Source of the DNA: Thalassospira xiamenensis M-5 = DSM 17429
GTDB taxonomy: Bacteria > Pseudomonadota > Alphaproteobacteria > Rhodospirillales > Thalassospiraceae
Length of the DNA stretch: 64,000 nucleotides
Reading direction: 5' to 3'
Assembly (NCBI RefSeq): GCF_000300235.2
Contig: NZ_CP004388.1
Span: forward strand, 2,877,501 to 2,941,500
Shown here: piece after piece, positions 29,363 through 37,930 of the stretch
Layout of the letters: the number at the start of each line of letters is the position of its first letter
Numbering within the stretch: position 1 is the stretch's first letter
Position numbers and translations under genes: made by a program
Notes under the pieces: generated by a model
Database searches by the model: none
What the model saw: the letters and a program-made list of their open reading frames with translations, nothing else
What the model was told of the DNA's origin: nothing

Positions 29363-30349
29363 TTACATCGACGCCTTGTCGGTAACGACGTGGCTCCACG
29401 CACCCTCCGGCTTTTTGGTGATAACCGGGTCGGAACCGCCCGACAGAAGGCTATCAACGGTGCGCTGATAGGCCGCTTCGTCAAGCTTTCCGTCGTCATC
29501 CAGCAGCTTGGCAATTTCCTGCATCATGCGGATCTGATGCTTTTCTGTCTGGGCACCGGTTGCGTCGTTATCCAGAACGATCATTGCGGCGTCTTCCGGG
29601 TTTTCCTTTGCCCACTGCCAGCCCTTCATGCTCGCAGCAACGAAGCGGCCCATCTTCTCGACAAATGCCTCGTCCTTCAGATTGTCTTCAAGAACATAAA
29701 GGCCGTCTTCAAGCGTCGCGACACCCTGATCTTCGTATTTGAAGACGTTCAACTGATCTTCGGTGATACCGGCATCAATGACCTGCCAGTATTCGTTATA
29801 GGTCATTGTTGAAATGCAATCGGCCTGCTTTTGCAACAGCGGATCAACGTTAAAGCCCTGTTTCAGAACCGTAACACCCTTTTCGCTGCCATCGGTCGGA
29901 ATGCCAAGCTTCGACATCCAGCTCAGGAACGGATATTCGTTGCCAAAGAACCAGACGCCAAGCGTACGACCCGGGAAATCATCCGGGCTTTCAACACCGG
30001 TCTCCTTAAGGCAGGTGAGCATCATGCCTGACTTGGCAAAGGGCTGCGCAATGTTGACCAATGCAACACCCTTTTCTCGCGACGCCAGTGCGGATGGCAT
30101 CCAGTCGACGATCACATCGGCACCACCACCGGCAATAACCTGTGGCGGGGCAATGTCCGGGCCGCCCGGATTGATCGTGACGTCAAGACCGGCTTCTTCA
30201 TAGAACCCCTTGTCCTGCGCCACATAGTAACCGGCGAACTGTGCCTGGGTTACCCATTTAAGCTGCAGGGTGACTTCGTCCGCTGCCATCGCCGAAAACG
30301 ATGCCATACCGACACTTAACCCTAACGCAGTCGCAAATATTTTCTTCAT
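29363..30349 (-). CDS. ABC transporter substrate-binding protein, NMT1/THI5-like (pyrimidine type)
   Basis: 328 residues. A signal peptide (KKIFATALGLSVGMASFSAMA, cleavage near residue 23) is followed by an NMT1/SsuA-like binding fold beginning VTLQLKWVTQAQFAGYYVAQDKG, a pattern shared with binding proteins for pyrimidine precursors and riboflavin. GAGGAGA precedes the ATG at 30349. It lies between two permease genes and dihydropyrimidinase, so uracil, thymine or a dihydro or carbamoyl derivative is the likely ligand. Ligand identity is inferred from context. Confidence 0.85.
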   Translation of the reverse strand: MKKIFATALGLSVGMASFSAMAADEVTLQLKWVTQAQFAGYYVAQDKGFYEEAGLDVTINPGGPDIAPPQVIAGGGADVIVDWMPSALASREKGVALVNIAQPFAKSGMMLTCLKETGVESPDDFPGRTLGVWFFGNEYPFLSWMSKLGIPTDGSEKGVTVLKQGFNVDPLLQKQADCISTMTYNEYWQVIDAGITEDQLNVFKYEDQGVATLEDGLYVLEDNLKDEAFVEKMGRFVAASMKGWQWAKENPEDAAMIVLDNDATGAQTEKHQIRMMQEIAKLLDDDGKLDEAAYQRTVDSLLSGGSDPVITKKPEGAWSHVVTDKASM

Positions 30350-30408
30350 TCGTCGATGTCTCCTCAGGTTATTGTCAAGTCCTCCCGACGGGCCGTCTTT
30401 TGATGCCT

Positions 30409-31566
30409 TTAATGGCGACGTACCCGAAATGACGGATGCCATGACGTCGCCTTTCTTTCGACGTAGGCCACAGCTCCGTAAAAGGCGGTCCCCGCCAGGG
30501 CCGCCAATGCAATTTCCGCCCAGACCATATCGACATTCATCCGCCCGACTTCTGTCGATATCCGGAATCCCATGCCCACAATCGGGGTGCCGAAAAATTC
30601 GGCAACGATGGCGCCAATCAGCGCCAGCGTGGAGTTGATTTTAAGTGCATTAAAGACAAACGGCATTGCGGCCGGTAGCCGCAACCGAAACAGGGTCGAC
30701 CAGTAACCCGACGCATAAGTCGCCATCAGGTCCTTCTCAAGCGCGCCTGCAGCATTCAACCCGGTCACAGTATTCACCAGCATCGGGAAAAACGTCATGA
30801 TCACGATCACTGCCGCCTTGGATTGCCAGTCAAACCCGAACCACATCACCATGATCGGTGCCACACCGATGATCGGCAGGGCAGACACCATATTGCCCAG
30901 CGGCAAAAGCCCCCGTTTCAGGAACGGCACCCGATCCACCGCAATCGCCACGATAAAGGCACTGCCGCAACCGATCACATAGCCGCTGATCACGGCCTTG
31001 ATGAAAGTCTGATGGAAATCGGCAACCAGAATGTCGGTCGAATTGACAAAGCGAACGCCAATGGCACTTGGCGCAGGCAGCAAAACCTGCGGCACACCAA
31101 AACCGGCCACGATCACTTCCCAAAGGAACAGCAACCAGAAACCAAACGCGATTGGCACCAGAATATTCGCCGATTGCTGTTTGGCAGTTTCAACGCTGCG
31201 ATAGCGCGCAACAACATCAATCCCCCGCCAGACAAACGCCCAAAGCGACAGGATAAACAACCAGAACCCGGTTCCAGCATGACCGGCAATACCATAATCA
31301 TAAAGTGCTTCAATCGCCTGCCAGCAGCCAAACACCGCCACCGCAAGGATGATCGCCGCATACTGAATGTGCCCCACACCAAGCCACGTAAATGCAGCAC
31401 CGGCAATCACACATAGTGCCATCGCCACCGCAATACCGGGAATGTCGCTGACAAAGGCGATCTGTTTGCCGCTTTCCGGATCAACCCCGCTCAGCGGAAA
31501 GATCAAAGCCAGCAAAGCCGCGATTGCCGCAACCAGACAGAATTTATCAAGTTTCACGTCGGTCAT
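30409..31566 (-). CDS. ABC transporter permease, pyrimidine-type importer
   Basis: 385 residues. The C-terminal 200 residues form a SsuC/TauC-type BPD permease domain with the coupling segment DLMATYASGYWSTLFRLRLPAAMP. The N-terminal part adds about four hydrophobic segments beyond the usual six-helix core, making it about 100 residues longer than typical TauC. The ATG overlaps the stop of the upstream permease gene (ATGA), so the two are translationally coupled and probably form a heterodimer. Confidence 0.87.
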   Translation of the reverse strand: MTDVKLDKFCLVAAIAALLALIFPLSGVDPESGKQIAFVSDIPGIAVAMALCVIAGAAFTWLGVGHIQYAAIILAVAVFGCWQAIEALYDYGIAGHAGTGFWLFILSLWAFVWRGIDVVARYRSVETAKQQSANILVPIAFGFWLLFLWEVIVAGFGVPQVLLPAPSAIGVRFVNSTDILVADFHQTFIKAVISGYVIGCGSAFIVAIAVDRVPFLKRGLLPLGNMVSALPIIGVAPIMVMWFGFDWQSKAAVIVIMTFFPMLVNTVTGLNAAGALEKDLMATYASGYWSTLFRLRLPAAMPFVFNALKINSTLALIGAIVAEFFGTPIVGMGFRISTEVGRMNVDMVWAEIALAALAGTAFYGAVAYVERKATSWHPSFRVRRH

Positions 31567-32492
31567 CTGCGTACTCCCATCCGGGCAAGAACGCGACGTT
31601 CACACCAGCCGACCAACACCACCATAATCGCGGCAACGAAGGCCGCCGTCAGTAATGCCGACCAGATCTGGATCGTCTGCCCGTAGTAGGACCCGGCCAA
31701 AAGGCGTGCGCCCAGCCCTGCCTGTGCCCCCGTCGGCAATTCACCGACAATTGCCCCCACCAGACTGATCGCAATCGCGACCTTCAGGCTGGCAAACAGA
31801 TAGGGCATCGCCGATGGCAATCGCAACGCCCAGAAGGTCTGCCATTTCGAGGCATTATAGGTACGCATCAGATCAAGCTGGATCACCTGCGGCGACCGCA
31901 GCCCTTTGACCATGCTGATCGTCACCGGGAAGAAACACAGATAGGTCGAAATAATCGCCTTTGGCACCAGTCCCTTAAGGCCAATCGCACCCAGCACAAC
32001 GACAATCATCGGTGCGATGGCAAGGATCGGAATGGTCTGGGATGAAATCACCCACGGCATCAGACTTTTTTCAAGTGTGATCACATGAACAATTCCGACC
32101 GCCAGCAGAATGCCAAGTGCGGTTCCGATCACAAACCCCAGCAGAGTCGATGAAAGCGTCACCCAGGTATGGTAAACCAGCGACCGTTTCGACGTGATCG
32201 CAGTCGCAAAAATGGTTTTATACATTTCCTGCGCGACCTGATGCGGGGCCGGAAGGATCGGTCGTTCCTGCGCCAGAGTATCTTCGATCAAACGCGTCGT
32301 TGTCCAGGTTTCCCCGGCACGGTTATAGCGGTCAATCTGGGTCGGCGCGTTCATGAACACCGCCCCGATATACCAGATGACAAACAGCGCAATCAGCACC
32401 ACCGTCACCGGACCAGCCTGCCCGGACATCAAACGCGACCACAGCGATTCTCCGCCAATCGCGCCATTCATCGTTGCGGCATTACTCGTCAT
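31563..32492 (-). CDS. ABC transporter permease, pyrimidine-type importer
   Basis: 309 residues with an N-terminal membrane anchor (about 29-48) and a six-helix SsuC/TauC-like permease domain. The coupling loop reads DLMRTYNASKWQTFWALRLPSAMP. The start at 32492 overlaps the end of the ATPase gene by 11 bp. Together with the ATPase, the second permease and the NMT1-like binding protein this makes a complete importer placed inside the pyrimidine degradation genes. Confidence 0.87.
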   Translation of the reverse strand: MTSNAATMNGAIGGESLWSRLMSGQAGPVTVVLIALFVIWYIGAVFMNAPTQIDRYNRAGETWTTTRLIEDTLAQERPILPAPHQVAQEMYKTIFATAITSKRSLVYHTWVTLSSTLLGFVIGTALGILLAVGIVHVITLEKSLMPWVISSQTIPILAIAPMIVVVLGAIGLKGLVPKAIISTYLCFFPVTISMVKGLRSPQVIQLDLMRTYNASKWQTFWALRLPSAMPYLFASLKVAIAISLVGAIVGELPTGAQAGLGARLLAGSYYGQTIQIWSALLTAAFVAAIMVVLVGWCERRVLARMGVRR

Positions 32493-33309
32493 AGCTATGC
32501 CCCGCCCGCAGCCCTTCGCGCACACGATGGGCGACTTCCAAGAATTCTGGCGTTTCGCGGATGTCAAGGCCGCGATCCTTCGGGAAATCGGTTTTGATCA
32601 CATCAATGATCCGGCCCGGCCTTGGCGACATCACAACGATCTTGGTCGACAGGTAGACCGCCTCGGGGATCGAATGGGTGACAAAGGCCACCGTCTTGTT
32701 GGTCCGCGCCCACAATTTCAGAAGCTGTTCGTTCAGATGATCGCGCACAATCTCATCCAACGCCCCGAACGGCTCATCCATCAGAAGCAGATCGGCATCG
32801 AAACTTAGAGCACGCGCAATTGATGCACGTTGCTGCATCCCGCCCGAAAGCTGCCACGGGAATTTCTTTTCAAACCCGTTCAGTTCAACAAGTTTAAGTG
32901 CCTCGTGCCCCCGCTTGATGCGTTCTTCGCGGGGAATTTCCATAATTTCCAGCGGCAGGGTCACGTTGCGTTCAATCGAGCGCCACGGCAGCAATGCCGG
33001 CGCCTGAAACACATAGCCATAGGCACGATTTTCACGCGCTTCCTGAGGTGAAACACCGTTGATCGAAATATCTCCACCCGTGGCTTTTTCCAAATCGGCA
33101 ATCACACGTAACAGCGTGGTCTTGCCACAGCCCGACGGGCCAATAAAGGAAACGAACTCGCCGCGTTCGATTTTCAGATCAACATCAGACAGGGCATAGA
33201 CCGGCCCGTCAGCGGTTTGAAAGGTCAACGACAGTTTTTGAATATCAACAACTGCGTCCGTGGATGCGGGCATTTGCGCCACATTATTGACGACTGCTTT
33301 TAACGCCAT
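32482..33309 (-). CDS. ABC transporter ATPase, pyrimidine-type importer
   Basis: 275 residues, SsuB/TauB-like. Walker A GPSGCGKTT, signature LSGGMQQR, Walker B LLLMDEPFGALD and the switch histidine in VTHSIPEAVYL are all intact. Energises uptake at the cytoplasmic face. AGGGGATACCCC precedes the ATG. It is the first gene of the transporter block, with a terminator-like hairpin upstream closing the preceding amidohydrolase gene, so the block has its own promoter in 33310-33429. Confidence 0.92.
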   Translation of the reverse strand: MALKAVVNNVAQMPASTDAVVDIQKLSLTFQTADGPVYALSDVDLKIERGEFVSFIGPSGCGKTTLLRVIADLEKATGGDISINGVSPQEARENRAYGYVFQAPALLPWRSIERNVTLPLEIMEIPREERIKRGHEALKLVELNGFEKKFPWQLSGGMQQRASIARALSFDADLLLMDEPFGALDEIVRDHLNEQLLKLWARTNKTVAFVTHSIPEAVYLSTKIVVMSPRPGRIIDVIKTDFPKDRGLDIRETPEFLEVAHRVREGLRAGHSYDE

Positions 33310-33429
33310 GGGGTATCCCCTGATCGAATGTCTCTCTAAAGCCTCCCTCAGGGTCGTTGCCCTGAACCTTGCCGACTTGTCTTTTGCCCGGTCATTTGGC
33401 GCCGGAATATAAAATGTCGGTCAAAGCAA

Positions 33430-33463
33430 AACGGCGAGCGGGACACATGCTCCGTTCGCCGTT
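33430..33463 (-). terminator. Terminator of the beta-ureidopropionase gene
   Basis: AACGGCGAGCGG and CCGTTCGCCGTT form a 12-bp stem (one G-U) with a 10-nt loop, 5 bp after the stop. On the minus strand TTTGCTTTGA follows. Confidence 0.78.
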
Positions 33464-33468
33464 AAATC

Positions 33469-34335
33469 TCAGTTGCCGTCGGTCAGGCGGGTATAGGTCG
33501 AAGGCCGACGGTCGCGGAAAAACTGCCATGTGTTCCGCACTTCACGTACCATGGACATATCCATGTCATGCACGATCAGTTCGTCCTGATCGCGCGATGC
33601 TTCCTTTTCAATCACGCCACGTGGATTGACAAAATAGCTCTGGCCGTAAAACTCGCCAATGTTCCACGGCATTTCCCAGCCAACCCGGTTGATCGCCCCG
33701 ATATAACATCCGTTGGCAACTGCCGATGCGGGTTGTTCCAGCTTCCACAGATGTTCCGAAAGCCCGGCCACGGTTGCCGACGGATTAACGATATATTCCG
33801 CACCATTTAACGCCAGCGCACGCCAGCCTTCCGGGAAGTGTCGGTCATAGCAGATATAAACGCCAAGCTTGCAATATTGGGTATCAAACACCGGCCAGTC
33901 CGAAACGCCGGGCTTGAAGAAAAACTTCTCCCAGAAACCGGCAACCTGCGGAATATGGGTTTTGCGATATTTGCCAAGATAGGTCCCGTCGGCATCAATC
34001 ACGGCGGCGGTGTTGTAATACACACCGGTAATTTCCTGCTCGTAGATCGGAACGACGATGACCATTTTATGCTTTTTGGCCAGTTCGCACATCAACTGCG
34101 TGGTCGGGCCATTCGGGATTTCTTCGGCCGCGGCGTACCATTTCGCATCCTGGCTCGGACAGAAATAGGGTTGTGTGAAAACTTCCTGAAAACACAAAAT
34201 CTGCACGCCCTGCCGCCCTGCCTCTTCGATATAGGGCAGATGCGCGTCGATCATGGCCTGACGAATTTCGTCTGGCGACTGTTCGGTTGAACCCTTAAGG
34301 CTCATCTGAATCAGTCCGCCTCTCAGCATAGACAT
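33469..34335 (-). CDS. Beta-ureidopropionase, nitrilase superfamily
   Basis: Hydrolyses N-carbamoyl-beta-alanine to beta-alanine, CO2 and ammonia, the third step of reductive pyrimidine degradation. 288 residues, carbon-nitrogen hydrolase fold. The Glu-Lys-Cys triad is visible: Glu in CFQEVF, Lys in KYRKTHIP and Cys in VYICYDRHFPEG. AAGGAGG 8 nt before the ATG at 34335 sets the start. It lies between the aminotransferase and transporter genes on the same strand. A second, unrelated amidohydrolase gene able to do similar chemistry lies at 37.9-39.2 kb. Confidence 0.9.
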   Translation of the reverse strand: MSMLRGGLIQMSLKGSTEQSPDEIRQAMIDAHLPYIEEAGRQGVQILCFQEVFTQPYFCPSQDAKWYAAAEEIPNGPTTQLMCELAKKHKMVIVVPIYEQEITGVYYNTAAVIDADGTYLGKYRKTHIPQVAGFWEKFFFKPGVSDWPVFDTQYCKLGVYICYDRHFPEGWRALALNGAEYIVNPSATVAGLSEHLWKLEQPASAVANGCYIGAINRVGWEMPWNIGEFYGQSYFVNPRGVIEKEASRDQDELIVHDMDMSMVREVRNTWQFFRDRRPSTYTRLTDGN

Positions 34336-34397
34336 CCGAGATACCTCCTTGATCTGATATGTGCCATATGCCGGCTTTTGCCGATCTTGTGGCTTGG

Positions 34398-34440
34398 TCC
34401 GGTTTGCGTCCCCAATTCCCATGATGGGACGCAAACCGGA
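34398..34440 (-). other. Long hairpin between aminotransferase and beta-ureidopropionase genes
   Basis: TCCGGTTTGCGTCCC pairs perfectly with GGGACGCAAACCGGA over a 13-nt loop. A second smaller hairpin set (GGGCTTTCGCCC and a CCTGT/ACAGG pair) lies at about 34469-34500. There is no clear T-run on either strand, so it is a possible weak terminator, processing site or mRNA stabiliser. Confidence 0.5.
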
Positions 34441-34511
34441 AAATCGTGAAACGTAACGTCTCCTTCGGGCTTTCGCCCTCCCTGTCCGCAGCGGAACAGG
34501 GGAAAAAATCC

Positions 34512-35843
34512 CTAGTCGATTTCTTTCAGCACATCGCGCAGCGTGCCAAACAGCTGATCGATATGTGATTTTTCAATGATCAGCGGCGGCGAAAGCGCAA
34601 TGATATCGCCCGTCGTGCGGATCAGAATGCCCTTCTCGAACGCCTTCAGGAACGCGCTGAAGGCGCGCTTGGTCGGGAAACCTTCGATCCCTTCAAGCTC
34701 GATCGCGCCGATCAGGCCAAGGTTACGAATATCCTTGACCTTCGGCAGATCAATCAGGCTGTGAACCGCATCTTCCCAATATTGACCAAGTTCCTGCCCT
34801 CTGGTGTAAAGGCCGTCCTCTTCATAGGTCTCAAGCGTCGCAAGGCCCGCCGCACAGGCAACCGGATTGCCCGAATAGGTGTAACCATGGAACAGCTCGA
34901 TCATGTTTTCCGGGCCGGACATAAAGGTATCATGGATGTCGTCGGTCGCGAAAACAGCACCCATCGGGATTGTCCCGTTGGTAAGCCCCTTTGCCGTTGT
35001 CACCAGATCCGGCTGAACGCCGAAATAGTCAACGGCAAACGGTGCGCCAAGACGACCAAAACCGGTAATGACTTCATCAAAGATAAGAAGAATACCATGC
35101 TTGGTGCAAATCTCGCGCAGGCGTTCCAGATAGCCTTTTGGCGGGATCAGAACACCGGTCGACCCAGCAACCGGTTCGACAATCACAGCAGCGATGGTCG
35201 ACGGATCATGAAGCGCGCAAATACGTTCCAGATCATCGGCCAGAAACGCACCATGTTCCGGCTGGCCGCGGGTAACGCCGTTTTCGTCAGGCAGATAGGT
35301 GTGACGGATATGGTCAACCCCGCCCAGCATCTGGCCAAAGGTCTTGCGGTTGCCCGAAATACCACCAACCGAAATACCGCCAAAGTTAACACCGTGATAG
35401 CCGCGTTCACGACCTATCAAACGGGTCCGCTGCCCATCCCCGCGTGCCCGGTGATAGGCAATCGCGATTTTAAGCGCGGTTTCAACCGATTCAGAACCGG
35501 AATTGGTATAAAAAACATGGTTCAAATCGCCCGGCATAAGCTGCGCCAGACGGCTAGCAAGCTCGAACGCCTTGGGATGGCCCATCTGGAATGCCGGGGC
35601 ATAGTCCAGCTCGTCCATCTGTGCCTTGACCGCCTCGACGATCTTGGGACGCTTGTGACCTGCGTTGCAGCACCAAAGCCCGGCAGTACCGTCCAGAATC
35701 TGGCGGTTGTCATCGGTCTGGTAATACATGCCTTCAGCACTGACAAGCATGCGTGGGGCCTGCTTGAACTGACGGTTTGCCGTAAACGGCATCCAGAATG
35801 CCGAAAGATCGTTCGGCCGGCTGATTTTCGTGGTGGCTGTCAT
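34512..35843 (-). CDS. Omega-aminotransferase (beta-alanine--pyruvate type)
   Basis: Class III PLP aminotransferase of 443 residues. The PLP lysine lies in LVTTAKGLTNG, with the preceding IFDEVITGFGR aspartate that contacts the PLP ring, and the NSGSESVETALK phosphate loop. In this setting it should convert beta-alanine (or beta-aminoisobutyrate) plus pyruvate to malonate semialdehyde (or its methyl form) plus alanine. GGGAGACC precedes the ATG at 35843. First gene of the leftward series hydrolase-transporter-hydA. No malonate-semialdehyde dehydrogenase gene is seen nearby. Confidence 0.9.
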   Translation of the reverse strand: MTATTKISRPNDLSAFWMPFTANRQFKQAPRMLVSAEGMYYQTDDNRQILDGTAGLWCCNAGHKRPKIVEAVKAQMDELDYAPAFQMGHPKAFELASRLAQLMPGDLNHVFYTNSGSESVETALKIAIAYHRARGDGQRTRLIGRERGYHGVNFGGISVGGISGNRKTFGQMLGGVDHIRHTYLPDENGVTRGQPEHGAFLADDLERICALHDPSTIAAVIVEPVAGSTGVLIPPKGYLERLREICTKHGILLIFDEVITGFGRLGAPFAVDYFGVQPDLVTTAKGLTNGTIPMGAVFATDDIHDTFMSGPENMIELFHGYTYSGNPVACAAGLATLETYEEDGLYTRGQELGQYWEDAVHSLIDLPKVKDIRNLGLIGAIELEGIEGFPTKRAFSAFLKAFEKGILIRTTGDIIALSPPLIIEKSHIDQLFGTLRDVLKEID

Positions 35844-36280
35844 AAAAAGGTCTCCCGTACCTTTCTTGTGCTTCCCTGACATCGTTCTGACGGACAGAAT
35901 CCGTGACCAAACCAATGTCCGACTTTATTTAATATCCATCACACCCCGGATGCGTGATATGTCGCACACAGGACGATCAGAACTGCACCGCATGGCGGCA
36001 CAGGAAAAAATCGTTAGCACGGGAATCTCCCATGCACTAGCGCTTTAAAGTCACCGGGAACTGGTTTCGAATTTTCGACTGCCAAATGCCATTTCAGCGA
36101 CCCTGATTTTTGTTTACGGCACCGAATTTCTGTTTATCTTTCACCGGAGTTGTTCAAAATTCTGGACATAATCTGGTTGGTTCGGCGCGTATTTTAAACT
36201 TGCTTTTTAGTATCTAAAGTAGAGATTATTTTAACCTGACCAAACGGTCAAGATAAATGACGCAATTTCGGGGAACGTCG
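35844..36280. promoter_or_regulatory. Divergent promoter region between aminotransferase and rutR-like genes
   Basis: About 435 bp without a gene. It should hold the leftward catabolic promoter and the regulator promoter. A RutR-type palindrome lies at the right end (36236); a TGACCA half-site is at about 35903. AT-rich in its right half. Confidence 0.6.
36236..36251. promoter_or_regulatory. RutR-type operator before the TetR gene
   Basis: CTGACCAAACGGTCAA, matching the Escherichia coli RutR consensus TTGACCA-NN-TGGTCAA at 12 of 14 defined positions. It lies 30 bp before the preferred start of the RutR-like gene, fitting autoregulation. A related site precedes preT. Confidence 0.68.
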
Positions 36281-36922
36281 ATGAGTGCAGTCAAATCCGG
36301 GCAAAACGGCGCACATAAAGCCGCCATTCGCCAGGAAAACGAAGAGCAAATTCTTGCCGCTGCCGAGCTGGTTTTTGCCGATTACGGCTTCAAGGGCGCA
36401 ACCACCGCGCGGATTGCCGAAATTGCCAAGGTGCCCAAGGCCAATGTGCATTACTATTTCAGCACCAAGGAAGCCCTTTACCGCCGGATCATGGAAGACA
36501 TTTGCGATCATTGGCTTGAAGCGGCAATGACATTTGAAAACAGTTCCGACCCGGCCGAAATTCTGCGCGGCTATATCGAAGCCAAGATGGATCTGTCGCG
36601 CGCACGTCCGCACGGCTCGCGCGTCTGGGCGCATGAAATCATCCGTGGCGCAAAGTTCTCGTCCGACTACATTTCAACCACGGTCAAAAACTGGCTTGAT
36701 AGTCGCGTGGTAGTAATCAATCGCTGGATCACAGAAGGCAAGATGGACAAGGTCGAACCATACTCGCTAATGTATATGATCTTTGCCACAACACAGCATT
36801 ACGCCGACTTTGCCCGTCAGATCGAAATCTTCAACAACGATCAACCGCTATCGGATACCCAATTCGCCGAGGCCAAGGAAAATGTCGTGCGCATCATCCT
36901 GAAAGGCGTTGGGCTGTCTTAA
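36281..36922 (+). CDS. TetR-family regulator, RutR-like
   Basis: 213 residues. The N-terminal helix-turn-helix (about 20-60) reads ILAAAELVFADYGFKGATTARIAEIAKVPKANVHYYFSTKE in pieces, including the VHYYF recognition-helix end typical of RutR. The C-terminal half is an all-helical ligand and dimerisation domain. RutR responds to uracil and thymine, so this protein most likely represses the adjacent pyrimidine genes. I prefer the ATG at 36281, preceded by GGGGAACG, over the ATG at 36257, which has no ribosome site and crowds the operator. Divergent from the aminotransferase gene. Confidence 0.85.
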   Translation: MSAVKSGQNGAHKAAIRQENEEQILAAAELVFADYGFKGATTARIAEIAKVPKANVHYYFSTKEALYRRIMEDICDHWLEAAMTFENSSDPAEILRGYIEAKMDLSRARPHGSRVWAHEIIRGAKFSSDYISTTVKNWLDSRVVVINRWITEGKMDKVEPYSLMYMIFATTQHYADFARQIEIFNNDQPLSDTQFAEAKENVVRIILKGVGLS

Positions 36923-37050
36923 AGGCAACCAAGGCAACCACCGCAACAAAGCTGCCTGCCCCAACCCCACACTAATGAATAGTTGAAAAATATACCCATC
37001 CCCCAAATCTGAAATCGACAAACACTGATCTATTTTCAACGGGGGCCAGC

Positions 37051-37866
37051 ATGCATTTTCAACGCGTATTCATGTACGCGATCGGATTTGGCATTATGCC
37101 TATGCTTATTCTGACGTGCCTGGTCCTGTCCGCAATCACTAATCATGCCCATGCCGCATCTGATACCTGCAAACAGATTGTCGTTGGTGGTGCGGCAGGA
37201 TGGGAACCGATTTCTTACTTCGACAGCAATGGCCATGCACAAGGCATTTCGATTGATATCCTGCGTCGATACACGCAGGAAAACAATATCAGCCTGAAAG
37301 TACATTTTGAAATCCCGTGGAACCGGTCGATCCAGATGCTCGAAGCCGGTGAAATAGATGTGATGGCAGGCGCCTATTCCACGGCCGAACGGGCGATGAC
37401 TTTCATCTATTCCCTTCCGTATGCATCCGATGATGTCATGGTCTTTCAGCATGTTGACCGACAATTTTCCGTGCAAAACATAGAAAGCCTGATCGGTCAC
37501 AGCGGTGCCCGTCCCCAAGGCGGAAGCTACGGCGATTTCATTGACCGGTATGCCAATGATCGGCTCGACATGATTTATTCACCAACCGGCAACCGCATAT
37601 TCGATATCCTGATGAACGGGCGGGTCGATTATGTGTTGCTCGGGCGGTATGACGGCATGGCCAATGTCGCGATTGATGGTATCGAGCAACAGGTAATTGC
37701 CATTGAACCACCACTGGCAGTGAATGAAGTTCAATTCATGTTTTCGCGCAGCAGCCCGTGCGTTCCACACATCGCCCGGATCAACGACTTGATCACGGAA
37801 CTGGACAGAAACGGGCAACTTTCCGAATGGGTAGCCCTTCACCTGCCCAAATCCAACAGCAACTGA
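37051..37866 (+). CDS. Periplasmic solute-binding-like protein (family 3)
   Basis: 271 residues. A long signal or anchor region (hydrophobic about 8-28, cleavage near AHAAS, residue 36) is followed by a SBP_bac_3 domain beginning IVVGGAAGWEPISYFDSNGHAQGISIDILRR, with the typical GEIDVMAGAYSTAERA stretch. GGGGG precedes the ATG. No permease or ATPase gene is attached, so it may be an orphan receptor-type binding protein rather than part of an importer. It sits between the RutR-like gene and the convergent pyrimidine operon, with no evident tie to either. Confidence 0.8.
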   Translation: MHFQRVFMYAIGFGIMPMLILTCLVLSAITNHAHAASDTCKQIVVGGAAGWEPISYFDSNGHAQGISIDILRRYTQENNISLKVHFEIPWNRSIQMLEAGEIDVMAGAYSTAERAMTFIYSLPYASDDVMVFQHVDRQFSVQNIESLIGHSGARPQGGSYGDFIDRYANDRLDMIYSPTGNRIFDILMNGRVDYVLLGRYDGMANVAIDGIEQQVIAIEPPLAVNEVQFMFSRSSPCVPHIARINDLITELDRNGQLSEWVALHLPKSNSN

Positions 37867-37874
37867 CAAAAAAA

Positions 37875-37894
37875 GACCGGCACAAAGGCCGGTC
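37875..37894 (-). terminator. Terminator of the preT-preA-amidohydrolase operon
   Basis: GACCGGC and GCCGGTC pair over a 6-nt loop. On the minus strand the stem is followed by a run of seven or more T. It lies about 35 bp past the amidohydrolase stop and also separates the convergent binding-protein gene. Confidence 0.85.
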
Positions 37895-37930
37895 CAGTCT
37901 GGAGTATTCAGGGGAGGTTCTCGATATCGC

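Noticed and set aside
27968-29812. A 614-codon open frame on the plus strand across the dihydropyrimidinase and binding-protein genes
   Set aside because: It runs antisense to dihydropyrimidinase with all catalytic residues intact; the translation is His/Arg/Asn-rich and featureless.
33418-33423. GGTCAA near the importer ATPase gene, considered as a RutR site
   Set aside because: Only one half-site; the other arm does not match.
34761-35879. A 372-codon frame opposite the aminotransferase
   Set aside because: Antisense shadow; the minus-strand frame has the full PLP motifs.
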